Assembly: GCA_900314685.1 (NCBI GenBank)
Contig: OMWE01000003.1
Coordinates: forward strand, 1-64,000
DNA length: 64,000 nucleotides
From: an uncultured Actinomycetes bacterium
GTDB lineage: Bacteria; Actinomycetota; Coriobacteriia; Coriobacteriales; Atopobiaceae
Reading direction: 5' to 3'
Each line of letters begins with the position of its first letter. Positions within the stretch are counted from its first letter, which is position 1. The notes under the pieces are model-generated. The model saw only the letters and a program-made list of their open reading frames with translations, was not told where the DNA came from and ran no database searches. Made by a program: the position numbers and the translations under genes. Shown piece after piece: positions 24,334-34,822 of the stretch.

Positions 24334-25287
24334 ATGAGGATCGCGGCCTTTGAGGTGCGGGAAGACGAACGTGCGGAGTTTGCGCGCCAGGCACGGCGGG
24401 CGGGCGTGGACGAGCTGGTCCTCCACACGGAGCAGCTCGACCTGGAGCACGTGGGCCTGGTGCGCGGGTATGACGCCGCCTTTGTCCTTGGCATGGTACG
24501 CTACGACGAGGAGCTGCTCGCCGCCATCGCCCGCGAGGGTGTGAAGGTGCTGGTCACGCGTACGCGTGGTATGGACCACATCGACCTCGACGCGGCCCGC
24601 ACGGTCGGTCTGTCCGTCTTCAACACCTCGTATGCGCCCGATAGCGTGGCCGACTTCACGGTGATGCTGATGCTCGTGGCGCTGCGCCGCTACAAGGCCG
24701 CCGTCTACCGGCAGAATGTGAACGACTTCTCCCTGGTGGGCCTGCAGGGTCGCACGCTCTCGTCGCTCACGGTGGGCATCGCGGGCACAGGCGCGATCGG
24801 GTGCGCGGTCGCGCGGCGCCTGCAGGGCTTCGGCAGCCGCGTGCTCGCGTGGAGCCGGCACGAGAACCCCGCGCTGGCGGGCATTGCGACCTATGTGGGC
24901 TGGGACGAGCTGCTCGACCAGGCAGACGTGATTTCCTTCCATCTGCCCGCTACGCCCGAGACCCACCACATCGTCAATGCCGAATCGCTCGCGCGCATGC
25001 GCGACGGCGTGGTGCTCGTCAATACCGCCCGCGCGGACCTGATGGACGTCGCCGCGTTGACCGACGGTATCGAGACAGGCAAGATCGGCGCGCTGGCGAT
25101 GGACGTCTTCGACGGCGAGAGCGAGATCTACCACGAGTCCCACGTGAACGACATCATCGCCAATCGCGATATGGCCTACCTGCGGCAGTTCCCCAATACG
25201 GTGCTCACGCAGCACATGGCCTTCTACACGCGTGAAGCGGTGGACCAGATGGTGGCCGGAGCCTTCGACGCGGCGTTGGGCGCCTAG
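24334..25287 (+). CDS. D-isomer-specific 2-hydroxyacid dehydrogenase (D-lactate dehydrogenase-like)
   Basis: 317 residues from the ATG at 24334, where GGAGGGAACG is the ribosome site. The NAD-binding motif is GIAGTGAIGCAVA. The catalytic Arg stands in VNTARADL, the Glu near DVFDGESE and the His in LTQHMAFYT. This is the D-LDH/VanH clade, reducing pyruvate or another 2-oxoacid with NADH. It is 138 bp downstream of the Mbeg1-like gene, so it may have its own promoter. Confidence 0.88.
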   Translation: MRIAAFEVREDERAEFARQARRAGVDELVLHTEQLDLEHVGLVRGYDAAFVLGMVRYDEELLAAIAREGVKVLVTRTRGMDHIDLDAARTVGLSVFNTSYAPDSVADFTVMLMLVALRRYKAAVYRQNVNDFSLVGLQGRTLSSLTVGIAGTGAIGCAVARRLQGFGSRVLAWSRHENPALAGIATYVGWDELLDQADVISFHLPATPETHHIVNAESLARMRDGVVLVNTARADLMDVAALTDGIETGKIGALAMDVFDGESEIYHESHVNDIIANRDMAYLRQFPNTVLTQHMAFYTREAVDQMVAGAFDAALGA

Positions 25288-25332
25288 GCGGTATTTGTGG
25301 AGGATTCGCGCTTGGGCCCGTAATGACGGATA

Positions 25333-25469
25333 ACCCTCCGAGGCACGTTTTTGCGCGGATTTGCGGAAAACCCGGCGTGCGAGGGTGATTCGCGCTTGGC
25401 CCGGGAAGGCAGATAACCCTCCGAGGCCCGGTTTTGCGCAGATTTGCGGAAAACCCGGCATGCGAGGGT
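25333..25469. repeat. dispersed palindromic repeat family, locus A (two units)
   Basis: Two 54-bp units at 25333-25386 and 25416-25469, each ACCCTCCGAGGC..GTTTTGCGC..GATTTGCGGAAAAC..GCGAGGGT, are 83 bp apart. The joining sequence GATTCGCGCTTGG also repeats, so the true tandem unit is about 83 bp. The outer arms ACCCTC/GAGGGT are inverted repeats and the inner GTTTTNCGC/GCGGAAAAC is a second stem. The same unit recurs at loci B and C. From 25470 to 25860 I see no gene I can support; the stretch 25560-25860 is AT-rich, with a 63-residue minus frame lacking a good start. Confidence 0.85.
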
Positions 25470-25860
25470 GTTTCTCGCTCGTCAGTACGTGCGCTCAGGT
25501 GCATGTGCGCTTGACCGACCGCGATTCTCAGCCAAGCGCAAGCTCAGCCATGCGCACCGCAGCCACGGTGACGCGATGTTGCGCTACACACGTTTATTAC
25601 ATATTGGACGCAGGGGTGTCCGTCCCATTTCTGATCAAGAAAATCTGCGAAGCGGACGGGAATTTGTCGCTCCAGGATAGAGCTGTCCCATTTTGCGTCA
25701 CGCGGCCGATGAATCGCCAATATACAAATATTGATAATAAGAACAGGGCGCAGATAAGCAAAATATCGCGCAAGTGAGCGAGCGACAATCGGAAGAATAG
25801 GGCAGTTACCTGCGGTTATGTTGTCAAAGGTAATGTGCGGAGGACCAGTGCGCGCTGTTT

Positions 25861-25919
25861 GTAAACGCAATGTAATTGTCGATGTTGCCTGATTGTTAAG
25901 CGCGGTCACGGGTCGGTAA
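25861..25919 (+). promoter_or_regulatory. Pho-box-like direct repeats upstream of pstS
   Basis: GTAA, GTAA, TGTT, TGTT, GTCA and GTAA begin at 25861, 25872, 25883, 25894, 25905 and 25916, all at exact 11-bp steps. An 11-bp period of short direct repeats is the layout bound by PhoB/PhoP response regulators. Related repeats occur upstream of the two-component gene and the PiT gene. They lie 135-190 bp before the pstS start. Confidence 0.65.
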
Positions 25920-26053
25920 GGGGCGGCGGATTGCGACGACGGAGCCCCGAGTTGCTCATAGGATGCGTTGGTGAAAGGGGTCGTCTGGGATAAGAAGAAA
26001 AGAGCGACCCGTCCTATGGAAGACGCATACGTGCGTCAGAAGGAGTGGGAATT

Positions 26054-26998
26054 ATGCAACTCAACCGTCGTCAGTTCGTCAAGTTCGCCGGCCTGTCCTC
26101 GGTCGCCGCTGCCGGCCTGTCGCTGGCCGCCTGCGGTGGCTCCAGCGAGCCCGCCGCCTCCGGTTCCGCCGCTGGCACCGACGCCGCCGCGAGTGGTTCC
26201 GTCTCCGGCACCATCACGGCTGTCGGCTCCACCGCGCTGCAGCCGCTGGTCGAGGCCGCTGCCGAGCAGTTCATGAGCGAAAACCCCGACGTCCAGATCA
26301 CCGTCCAGGGCGGCGGCTCCGGCCAGGGCATCACGCAAATCGCCCAGGGCGCCGTCCAGATCGGCAACTCCGACGTCTTCGCCGAGGAGAAGCTCGACAA
26401 CCCCGACGACGCCAAGAACCTCACCGACAACAAGGTCGCCGTCGTCGGCATGGGCCCCATCGTCAACTCCGACGTCAAGATCGACGACATCAAGATGGAC
26501 GACCTCAAGGGCATCTTCACCGGTGCCATCACCAACTGGAAGGACTGCGGCGGTGACGACGAGGAGATCGTCGTGATTAACCGCGCCTCCGGCTCCGGCA
26601 CCCGTGCGACCTTCGAGTCCGCCGTGCTCGGCGGCGACCCCGTCCCCGAGGACTTCAAGCCGCAGGAGCAGGATTCCTCCGGCACCGTCGCCAAGATGGT
26701 CGCCGAGACCCCGGGTGCCATCTCCTACCTCGCCTTCTCCTACTTCACCGATGACTTCAAGGCCCTGACCGTCGACGGCGTCGAGCCCAAGGAGGAGAAC
26801 GTCGAGAGCAACGACTGGACCATCTGGGCCTACGAGCACATGTACACCGCCGCCGATCCCGACGACGCCACCCAGGCCTTCATCGACTACATGCTGGGCG
26901 ACGAGGTCCAGGGCTCCCTGGTCGAGCAGAACGGCTACATCCCCGTGGGCGGCATGAAGGTCGCCCGCGACGCCGAGGGCAACGTCACCAACCTGTAA
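26054..26998 (+). CDS. pstS: phosphate ABC transporter substrate-binding lipoprotein
   Basis: 314 residues; the ATG at 26054 follows AAGGAG. A Tat-like NRRQFVKFAG motif and lipobox LAAC give a membrane-anchored lipoprotein. The phosphate-binding fold shows GSTALQPLVEAAAEQF, GGGSGQGITQIAQGAVQIGNSDV, VVINRASGSGTRATFE (phosphate-binding SGSGTR) and GAISYLAFSYF. It delivers phosphate to the PstCAB transporter encoded downstream and follows a Pho-box-like sequence. Confidence 0.95.
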   Translation: MQLNRRQFVKFAGLSSVAAAGLSLAACGGSSEPAASGSAAGTDAAASGSVSGTITAVGSTALQPLVEAAAEQFMSENPDVQITVQGGGSGQGITQIAQGAVQIGNSDVFAEEKLDNPDDAKNLTDNKVAVVGMGPIVNSDVKIDDIKMDDLKGIFTGAITNWKDCGGDDEEIVVINRASGSGTRATFESAVLGGDPVPEDFKPQEQDSSGTVAKMVAETPGAISYLAFSYFTDDFKALTVDGVEPKEENVESNDWTIWAYEHMYTAADPDDATQAFIDYMLGDEVQGSLVEQNGYIPVGGMKVARDAEGNVTNL

Positions 26999-27005
26999 TG
27001 CCTGA

Positions 27006-27076
27006 CGGGCGGCCGCCCGATACGGGTGCGGTCGCCCGGTAGGGGAGTGGCCGCCCGACTCACGGGCGGCCGCCCG
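27006..27076 (+). terminator. GC-rich double hairpin between pstS and pstC
   Basis: CGGGCGGCCGCCCG occurs at 27006-27019 and again at 27063-27076 with a related GTGGCCGCCCGACT between. Each copy is a self-complementary palindrome. Without a T tract, partial termination or mRNA processing is likely, which would give more PstS than membrane subunits. The role is inferred. Confidence 0.55.
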
Positions 27077-27140
27077 CCCTCGCCCGGCAATCGCTTGACT
27101 TGTCTGTTCGTCTTGTACGTGTTAGTAGAAAGGCTCTTCC

Positions 27141-28058
27141 TTGTCCGCAGAAAAACAGGCTGTGCAGCCTACATCCAAGCGGTCGGTAGAGCATAAGGGC
27201 AGGGTCATCACGGGGGCTTGTGTCGTCGTCGTGGTGGCCTTGGTCGTTACGCTCATCTTCATGGTGTGCTCGCGCGGTCTTACCACCTTCTTCTTTGACG
27301 GTGTGAGTCCCGCGGCATTCTTTGCCGGCACCACTTGGAATCCCCACCAGATGGGCGACAACGGTCAGTACCTCGTCGGCGCGCTGCCGATGATCGCTGG
27401 CTCGTTTGCCGTCACCCTCCTTTCCTGCCTCATCTCCCTGCCCTTCTCGCTGGGCGCCGCCATCTTTATGGTCGAGATCGCCCCGGGCTTTGGCCGCCGC
27501 GTCCTGCGCCCGATCATCGAGCTGCTCACGGGCATCCCCTCGGTCGTCTTTGGCCTCGTGGGCCTCGAGCTGGTCGTACCCTTGATCCGCAATGCGGCAG
27601 GCGGCACGGGCTACGGTATCCTCGCCGGCTCGCTGGTCCTGGCGTTCATGATCCTGCCGACCGTGACCTCGCTCGCCGCCGACGCGATCGACTCCGTGCC
27701 CGAGGCCTACAAGGACGGCTCCTACGGCCTGGGCTGCACGCGCTGGCAGACGATCGTCCACGTGGTGATCCCTTCCGCACTGCCCGGCATCCTGACCGCG
27801 GTCATCATGGGTATGTCCCGCTCCTTCGGCGAGGCGCTGGCCGTGCAGATGGTCGTCGGCAACGCCGCGCAGATGCCGCAGGGCCTCTTCACGCCCGCCG
27901 CGACCCTGACCTCCGTCCTGACCATGGGCATGGGCAACGAGGCCATGGGCACCATGTTCAACGACGTCCTGTGGTCGCTGGCCATGGTCCTGCTCGTGAT
28001 GTCGCTGTTCTTCATCCTGATCGTCCATCTCATCGGCAAGAAGGGGGCGGCGAAATAA
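27141..28058 (+). CDS. pstC: phosphate ABC transporter permease PstC
   Basis: 305 residues with a TTG start at 27141 (GAAAGG upstream). Six hydrophobic segments, the binding-protein-dependent permease EAA loop (EAYKDGSYGLGCTRWQTIVHVVIPSALPGI) and the LTGIPSVVFGLVGL segment identify PstC. It forms the phosphate channel with PstA. Its stop overlaps the pstA start (TAATG). Confidence 0.95.
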   Translation: MSAEKQAVQPTSKRSVEHKGRVITGACVVVVVALVVTLIFMVCSRGLTTFFFDGVSPAAFFAGTTWNPHQMGDNGQYLVGALPMIAGSFAVTLLSCLISLPFSLGAAIFMVEIAPGFGRRVLRPIIELLTGIPSVVFGLVGLELVVPLIRNAAGGTGYGILAGSLVLAFMILPTVTSLAADAIDSVPEAYKDGSYGLGCTRWQTIVHVVIPSALPGILTAVIMGMSRSFGEALAVQMVVGNAAQMPQGLFTPAATLTSVLTMGMGNEAMGTMFNDVLWSLAMVLLVMSLFFILIVHLIGKKGAAK

Positions 28059-28998
28059 TGGCTGAAGCAACAAAGACACAACAGGCTCCCGAGGTCGACC
28101 CGCGCGTCAAGTCCGTCAGCCGGGCCCGCACTCAAGACCATGTCGCCACGGGCATTCTGTGGGGCATCGCTATCTGCATCATCGTCCTGGTCATCGCCAC
28201 CATCGGCTACATCGTCCTGTCCGGCATCGGCAAGGCGCTCGACCCGAGCTTCCTCTTTGGCAAGCCCGAGCAATTCAAGGCGGGCGGCGGCATCGGACCC
28301 GAGCTCTTCAACTCCTTCTACCTGCTGCTGCTCACCCTGCTCATCTCCCTGCCCATCTCCCTGGGCGGTGCCATCTTCCTGACGCAGTACGCGCCTCCCG
28401 GACGATTCACCAATATCGCCAAGACGGCCATCGAGACGCTCTCGAGCCTGCCTTCGATCGTCGTCGGCCTCTTTGGCATGCTCTTCTTTGTCCTGAGGTT
28501 CGGCTGGGGCTTCTCCATCCTCTCCGGCGCACTGGCGCTCACGATGTTCAACATCCCCATCCTGGTCCGTACGATCCAGCAGGCCATCGAGCAGGTCCCG
28601 CGTGACCAGCGCGACGCCGCCGTGGCCCTGGGCCTGACCCGCTGGGAGGCCACCTGCAACATCCTGCTGCCCCGTGCTATGCCCGCCATCATCACCGGTA
28701 CGATCATCTCCGCAGGCCGTGTCTTTGGCGAGGCAGCTGCCCTGATCTACACCGCCGGCCAGTCTGCGCCCGCCCTCAACTGGGCCGCCCCGATCTGGAG
28801 CAAGGCCAACCCGCTCAACGTGATGCGCCCGGCCGAGACCCTGGCCGTCCACATCTGGAAGATCAACTCCGAGGGCGTCGTTCCCGACCTCGTCGTGGTC
28901 TCCGCGGGTACCGCAGCGGTCCTGATGATTTGCATCCTTTTGTTCAACCTGTTGGCACGCGTGATCGGCCGTGCCCTTACGAGAAAGATGACGGCGGA

Positions 28999-29002
<4 letters not shown>
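28058..29002 (+). CDS. pstA: phosphate ABC transporter permease PstA
   Basis: 314 residues, ATG at 28058 overlapping the pstC stop by one base. The family motif [18 protein letters not shown] and the EAA loop ([30 protein letters not shown]) are clear. Six membrane segments. It pairs with PstC. The gene ends in ATGA overlap with the first pstB. Confidence 0.95.
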
Positions 29003-29810
<808 letters not shown>

Positions 29811-29811
<1 letters not shown>

Positions 29812-30560
29812 TGTCCATAGGTATGTCGGTGGAGGATGTGAACCTCTGGTACGGTGACCACCAGGCCCTCCACAACATCTCACTCACTGTCCCGGCGGGC
29901 GAGGTCACCGCTTTCATCGGACCGTCGGGCTGCGGCAAGTCGACGCTGCTGCGCTGCCTCAACCGCATGAACGACCGCATCGAGAGCTGCCGGGTCGAGG
30001 GTACGATCAAGCTGGGCGACGAAGACATCCAGTCGATGGACGTCTACGCGCTGCGCCGCCGCGTGGGCATGGTCTTTCAGCGCCCCAATCCCTTCCCCCT
30101 GTCGATCTACGACAACGTGGTGTACGGCATGAAGCGCCAGGGCCGTCCCAGCAAGTCCGAGATGGACGAGACGGTGGAGCGCACGCTCAAGGTCGTCGGC
30201 CTCTGGGACGAGGTCTCCAGCAAGCTCAAGAGCTCCGGTCTGTCGCTGTCCGGCGGCCAGGCCCAGCGCCTCTGCATCGCCCGCGCACTGGCCGTCAAGC
30301 CCGATGTCCTGCTGATGGACGAGCCGACCTCGGCCTTGGACCCCATCTCCACGGCGATGGTCGAGGAGCTCACCACTCAGATCAAGGACGAGTGCACGGT
30401 GGCGATCGTCACCCACAACATGCAGCAGGCGACGCGTGTATCCACGCAGACGGCCTTCTTCTACCTGGGCGAGCTGATCGAGATCGCTCCTACGGCGCAG
30501 CTCTTCTCGGCGCCCAAAGACAAGCGTACGGAAGACTACCTTACGGGAAGGTTTGGTTAA
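29811..30560 (+). CDS. pstB: phosphate ABC transporter ATPase PstB (second copy)
   Basis: 249 residues. Full set of motifs: [72 protein letters not shown]. It resembles the first copy but differs in many positions, so it is a diverged duplicate, possibly forming an ATPase heterodimer. Starts in the TAATG overlap with the first pstB. Similar double pstB genes are known in other Gram-positives. Confidence 0.95.
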
Positions 30561-30562
30561 TC

Positions 30563-31237
30563 ATGAGAACACGTTCCAATTACCGCAACCAGCTCTCGAG
30601 GCTGGACGCGCACGTCTCCGCCTTTGGCCAGGGTATCGTGGAGGACGTCCGCAACACCGGCTTTGCCATCGCGGAAGGCAACGAGAGCGCTGCCAGCGAC
30701 GTCGTCGAGGGCCATCGCGCCTCCGAGCGCCTGCACCACACCATCGAGGATACCTGCATGAACATGATGCTCCTGCAGAACCCCCTGGCGAGCGACCTGC
30801 GTCAGGTCACCGCGACCTTCCGCGTGGTGGGTGACCTGTCCCGCATCGACGAGATGGCCTACGAGACCGCCCTGCTCACCCAGGAGATCGAGTTTGGCTC
30901 CAACGCCTCTATCGCCCGAGACCTGGGCGACATGGCCCAGCGCGCGGCCGATATGGTCGAGAAGGCCGTGCAGGCCTTTGAGGAGGGAGACGTCGAGCTG
31001 GCCAAGGAGGTCTTCCCGATGGACAACTCGGTGGACGGCCTCTTCGACAAGGTCAAGGCGGAGCTCATCGAGGAGATCAAGACCGGCGCCGACGCCGCTA
31101 CGGCTGCCCCCGAGCTGCTCAGTGTGACCAAGTACTACGAGCGCACGGGCGACCATGCGCAGAGCATTGCGGACTGGGCGATCTACCGTGCCACGGGCGA
31201 GTTCCGCGGTCGCGTGCCGGCGGAGGCTGCCCAGTAG
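30563..31237 (+). CDS. phoU: phosphate-transport regulator PhoU
   Basis: 224 residues, two PhoU repeats of three helices with the metal-binding E(F/L)xxxDR-like positions (LASDLRQVTATFRVVGDLSRIDEMAYE, LLSVTKYYERTGDHAQSIADW). It restrains the sensor kinase when phosphate is plentiful, through contact with PstB. ATG at 30563, two bases after the second pstB stop codon. Confidence 0.93.
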   Translation: MRTRSNYRNQLSRLDAHVSAFGQGIVEDVRNTGFAIAEGNESAASDVVEGHRASERLHHTIEDTCMNMMLLQNPLASDLRQVTATFRVVGDLSRIDEMAYETALLTQEIEFGSNASIARDLGDMAQRAADMVEKAVQAFEEGDVELAKEVFPMDNSVDGLFDKVKAELIEEIKTGADAATAAPELLSVTKYYERTGDHAQSIADWAIYRATGEFRGRVPAEAAQ

Positions 31238-31266
31238 GGTAGGGCCCGCAAGCCATACGGCTTGAT

Positions 31267-31284
31267 GTAAGCCTCGCGTAATTC
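31267..31284 (+). promoter_or_regulatory. Pho-box-like repeat upstream of the response regulator
   Basis: GTAA at 31267 and 31278 are 11 bp apart, matching the period of the repeats before pstS and the PiT gene. They lie 84 bp before the chosen start of the response regulator, so the system may control itself. Confidence 0.45.
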
Positions 31285-31350
31285 ATGTCACCCAGAGACG
31301 CCGCGCTCGGTCCCATTGCCGTGCGCGGCGTTTACAATGAGGGAGGTTTC

Positions 31351-32079
31351 TTGTCAGACATACAGGACAACGAGGCGAAGACCGCCTCGCGGGGAGCGGA
31401 CATGGTTTATTACGTCGAGGACGATGACAACATTCGCGAGCTGACGGTCTATGCGCTGACGCAGGCTGGCATCGAGGCCAAGGGTCTGCGTGACGACATC
31501 GAGTTTCGGGGGGCGTGCGAGCGCCGGACGCCGGACGCGATTCTGCTCGACATCATGCTCCCGGGCACAGACGGCCTGCAGATCCTGCACCGCATCCGCC
31601 ACACACCCAACCTGGCAAAGGTGCCCGTGATGATGCTGACCGCAAAGGACACCGAGCTGGATACCGTGCGCGCGCTGGACGACGGCGCCGACGACTATCT
31701 GGCCAAGCCGTTCGGGATGATGGAGATGGTTTCGCGCGTACGCGCCCTGCTGCGTCGGTCGCGCATCGAGCCGGCGGAGACCCAGCCGAGCGTCCTGTCC
31801 GTGGGCGCGATCGAGCTGTGGCCCAGCAGGCGCGAGGCGACCGTGGACGGGGAGGAGCTCACGCTCACGATGCGCGAGTTCGACCTGCTCGAATTCCTGA
31901 TGAAGTCGCCAGGTGAGGTCTTCTCGCGCGAGGAGCTGCTCCAGCGTGTGTGGGGCTGGGACTTTGACGGCGGCTCGCGCACGGTGGACGTCCACGTGCA
32001 GCAGCTGCGCTCCAAGCTCGGAAGCCATGCCGACCTGATCGAGACCGTTCGCGGCGTCGGTTACCGACTGAGGGGTTAG
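31351..32079 (+). CDS. OmpR/PhoB-family response regulator
   Basis: 242 residues from the TTG at 31351, chosen for GGGAGG just upstream; an ATG at 31402 (MVYYVEDDDN) is the main alternative and 31285 is less likely. The receiver domain has YYVEDDDN, the phospho-acceptor in ILLDIMLPG and the KPFG lysine. The C-terminal winged helix has LTLTMREFDLLEFLM..VFSREELLQRVWG and TVDVHVQQLRSKLG. Position after pst-phoU and before a PhoR-like kinase suggests it is the phosphate-starvation regulator. Confidence 0.93.
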   Translation: MSDIQDNEAKTASRGADMVYYVEDDDNIRELTVYALTQAGIEAKGLRDDIEFRGACERRTPDAILLDIMLPGTDGLQILHRIRHTPNLAKVPVMMLTAKDTELDTVRALDDGADDYLAKPFGMMEMVSRVRALLRRSRIEPAETQPSVLSVGAIELWPSRREATVDGEELTLTMREFDLLEFLMKSPGEVFSREELLQRVWGWDFDGGSRTVDVHVQQLRSKLGSHADLIETVRGVGYRLRG

Positions 32080-32081
32080 GC

Positions 32082-33515
32082 GTGTCCGGGCAAAGCGAGG
32101 ACAACCACGGTCTCGCCTCGCATGAGGGTACGCAGGAGGCCGCGTCGCTGCAGCATACTGTATTTAAGATGCTTACGGTCATGGCCGTCGTGGCGTCGGC
32201 GCTGATGGTCGTTGTCGTCGTTTATATATTTCAGTCGATGGCGATCTCGGACGCGCACGAGCAGCTCAAACGCGAATGTGAGATCACGAGCTCGATGGCC
32301 GACGACACGGGTGATTTCACGGCGTTGCTTGCCAGCATAGACTTCGGCGGCGAGCGCGTGACGCTCATCGACAAAGATGGCACGGTGCTCTATGACAACC
32401 AGGTGGCTGCCGACGACTTGCCCAACCACGCGAACCGCGAGGAAGTCAGAGAGGCGATTCTGACGGGCTCGGGCACCTCGGAGCGCAAAAGCGCGACGCT
32501 CGGCTACGTCTCGATCTATGAAGCCAAACGTCTGAGCGACGGTCGGGTGCTGCGTTTGTCTTCCGACCGTGCGGGCGCTCTCGCCTTGCTCGGATCCTCA
32601 GTCGCGACGGTGCTGATCGTCTTGGTGGGTGTCGTGATTCTGAGCTGGGTCGTGTCGACCCGTGTCTCGCGTCGGCTCGTGCAACCCATCCTCGAGATCG
32701 ACCCCTCGCACACCGACCAGCGGGCCCCGTACCGTGAGCTCGAGCCGCTCGTCTCGCACCTCCAAAAACAGCAGCAGCAGCTGGTGGAGCAGATGAACCA
32801 GATCCGCGACGCGGCTGCGATGCGCACCGAGTTTACGGCGAACGTGACGCACGAGCTCAAGACGCCCATCGCATCGATCATGGGCGCTTCCGAGCTGCTG
32901 CGCGACGGTATCGTATTGCAGGAAGACGTACAGGGATTTGCGGCGCGCATCTACAGCGAGGCGCGACGCCTGTCTGCCCTGGTGTCCGACATCCTCACGC
33001 TCTCCAAGCTCGACGAGACCGAGCGGTCGCACGATATGGGCGTGATAGGGACCCCGCAGATTACCGACCTCTATGCGACCGCTCGCGATGTGTGCGACCG
33101 TATGGCGGACCGGGCGCATGCGTACCGCGTGGTCGTGAACCTCGACGGTGAACACGCCAGTGTGACAGGCTATCCGCGCCTGCTCGACGAGATGGTCGGC
33201 AACATGGTCGAGAACGCCATTCGCTACAACGTCCCCGGCGGGTACGTGACGGTATCCGTCGGCACGAGGACGGACGGGCGGCCGTACGTGCGCGTCGTCG
33301 ACACGGGCGTCGGCATCCCCAAGGACGACCAGGAGAAGGTCTTCGAACGCTTCTATCGCGTGGACAAGAGCCGCTCGCGCGCGAGCGGCGGCACGGGTCT
33401 CGGCCTCGCCATCGTGAAGCACGGCGCCAAGGTCCACGGGGCCAACATCAGCCTGCACAGCGTGGAGGGCAAGGGGACCACCATAGAGGTGGACTTCCCG
33501 GCCTACGAGTCGTGA
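32082..33515 (+). CDS. PhoR-like sensor histidine kinase
   Basis: 477 residues from a GTG at 32082 right after the response regulator. Two membrane segments (MLTVMAVVASALMVVVVVYI and ALLGSSVATVLIVLVGVVIL) enclose a sensor region of about 100 residues; a HAMP-like linker leads to the H-box FTANVTHELKTPI, N-box EMVGNMVENAIRYN, G1 DTGVGIPKDD and G2 GGTGLGLAI. It should phosphorylate the adjacent regulator when phosphate is low; its membrane location and pst neighbourhood support that. Confidence 0.92.
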   Translation: MSGQSEDNHGLASHEGTQEAASLQHTVFKMLTVMAVVASALMVVVVVYIFQSMAISDAHEQLKRECEITSSMADDTGDFTALLASIDFGGERVTLIDKDGTVLYDNQVAADDLPNHANREEVREAILTGSGTSERKSATLGYVSIYEAKRLSDGRVLRLSSDRAGALALLGSSVATVLIVLVGVVILSWVVSTRVSRRLVQPILEIDPSHTDQRAPYRELEPLVSHLQKQQQQLVEQMNQIRDAAAMRTEFTANVTHELKTPIASIMGASELLRDGIVLQEDVQGFAARIYSEARRLSALVSDILTLSKLDETERSHDMGVIGTPQITDLYATARDVCDRMADRAHAYRVVVNLDGEHASVTGYPRLLDEMVGNMVENAIRYNVPGGYVTVSVGTRTDGRPYVRVVDTGVGIPKDDQEKVFERFYRVDKSRSRASGGTGLGLAIVKHGAKVHGANISLHSVEGKGTTIEVDFPAYES

Positions 33516-33543
33516 CAGCGGCGCGTAAGGTGCGCTATTGATT

Positions 33544-33580
33544 GTAATGACTGTGTAAGGTCGACGTAAAACCGACGTCA
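33544..33580 (+). promoter_or_regulatory. Pho-box-like direct repeats upstream of the PiT gene
   Basis: GTAA at 33544, 33555 and 33566 and GTCA at 33577 fall at exact 11-bp steps; on the other strand they read TTAC-type repeats, resembling the Gram-positive PhoP box. They lie about 120 bp upstream of the transporter start, between it and the kinase gene. Confidence 0.65.
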
Positions 33581-33700
33581 AATAATGTGAGATACTGGAT
33601 ACTGCAACAGGTGAGATGCGGGTAGTTTGCCGCCGGCTGCCTGTTGGGTGCTGTCGTGCGCTTTGCCCCGATATCGATTTTTCCGATCGAGGAGTCGCCT

Positions 33701-34750
33701 GTGGTCAGTTTCTCTCAGTTTCTCACGATGGTCGGGGAAAATCCCTTCTTGGCCATCGTGATCGCCCTCGTGCTGGGCACCATCTTCGTCAATGGCGCGA
33801 CCGACGCGGCCAACGCCATCGCCGAGCCCGTGGGCACGCGCTCGATCGGGGTCGACGCGGCGATCGCCATGAGCGTGGTCTGCAACTTCGTGGGCCTGGT
33901 GGCGATGACCTTTGTCTCGACCGCGGTCGCGGACACCATCAGCAACATGGTCGATTTCGGTGGAGACACGCACGCGGCGCTCATCGCGCTCGCCGCGGCG
34001 ACCGTCGGCATCGTGGCCTGGGGCGTTGGCGCCTGGATCTTCGGCATCCCTACCTCGGAGAGCCACGCATTGATCGCGGGCCTGACCGGCGGCGCCATCG
34101 CCGTCTCGGGCGGTCTGGGCGGCGTGAACTTCGGCGAGTGGGCCAAGGTCATCTACGGCCTCGTGCTCTCCACGGTGCTCGGCTATGCGGCGGGATGGGC
34201 GATCGCCAAGATCATCCCCGTCGCGTGCAAGCACGCCGACCGGCGACGGGCCAACGACTTCTTTGGCAAGATGCAGGTCATCGGCGCGGCGGGCGTCGCC
34301 CTCATGCACGGCGCGCAGGACGGCCAGAAGTTTATGTCGACCGCCATGCTCGCGGTCGCCCTCTCGCAGGGGCTGGGTGCGAGCGACATCGGCGGATTTC
34401 CGCTGTGGATCGAGGTCTTGTGCGCGGGCTGCATGGCGCTGGGCACCGCGGTCGGCGGCAAAAAGATCATCAAGAAGGTCGGCATGGAGATGGTGCAGCT
34501 CGACAAGTACCAGGGCTTTGCCGCCTCGGTCTCGGCCACGGTGTCGCTGCTCATTGCGACCCTCACGGGCCTGCCCGTCTCGACCACGCACACCAAGACG
34601 GCCGCGATCATGGGCGCGGGCGCCGCGGAGAACGTGCGCTCCGTCAACTGGGCCATCGCCAAGGACATGGTGCTGACGTGGGTCTTCACCTTCCCGGGCT
34701 GCGGCATCATCGGCTACGCGCTCGCGCGTCTCTTCCTGATCTGGTTCTAA
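33701..34750 (+). CDS. PiT-family inorganic phosphate transporter
   Basis: 349 residues from the GTG at 33701 (CGAGGAG seven bases upstream). The family signature GTIFVNGATDAANAIAEPVGTRS appears near the N-terminus and GLPVSTTHTKTAAIMGAG near the C-terminus, with ten or so hydrophobic segments. It is a low-affinity, ion-driven phosphate transporter. The DUF47 partner gene follows 72 bp later, the usual arrangement. Confidence 0.93.
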   Translation: MVSFSQFLTMVGENPFLAIVIALVLGTIFVNGATDAANAIAEPVGTRSIGVDAAIAMSVVCNFVGLVAMTFVSTAVADTISNMVDFGGDTHAALIALAAATVGIVAWGVGAWIFGIPTSESHALIAGLTGGAIAVSGGLGGVNFGEWAKVIYGLVLSTVLGYAAGWAIAKIIPVACKHADRRRANDFFGKMQVIGAAGVALMHGAQDGQKFMSTAMLAVALSQGLGASDIGGFPLWIEVLCAGCMALGTAVGGKKIIKKVGMEMVQLDKYQGFAASVSATVSLLIATLTGLPVSTTHTKTAAIMGAGAAENVRSVNWAIAKDMVLTWVFTFPGCGIIGYALARLFLIWF

Positions 34751-34822
34751 AGCACGCACAGTCCGTCACACCGCCAGCATCGGCGGTACGTCCCCACCGT
34801 CCGTCTTATCAAAGGAGCCCAC

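Noticed and set aside
25597..25788. 63-residue minus-strand small membrane protein before pstS
   Set aside because: It has one hydrophobic stretch but only a TTG start and no ribosome site, in an AT-rich region; support is too weak.
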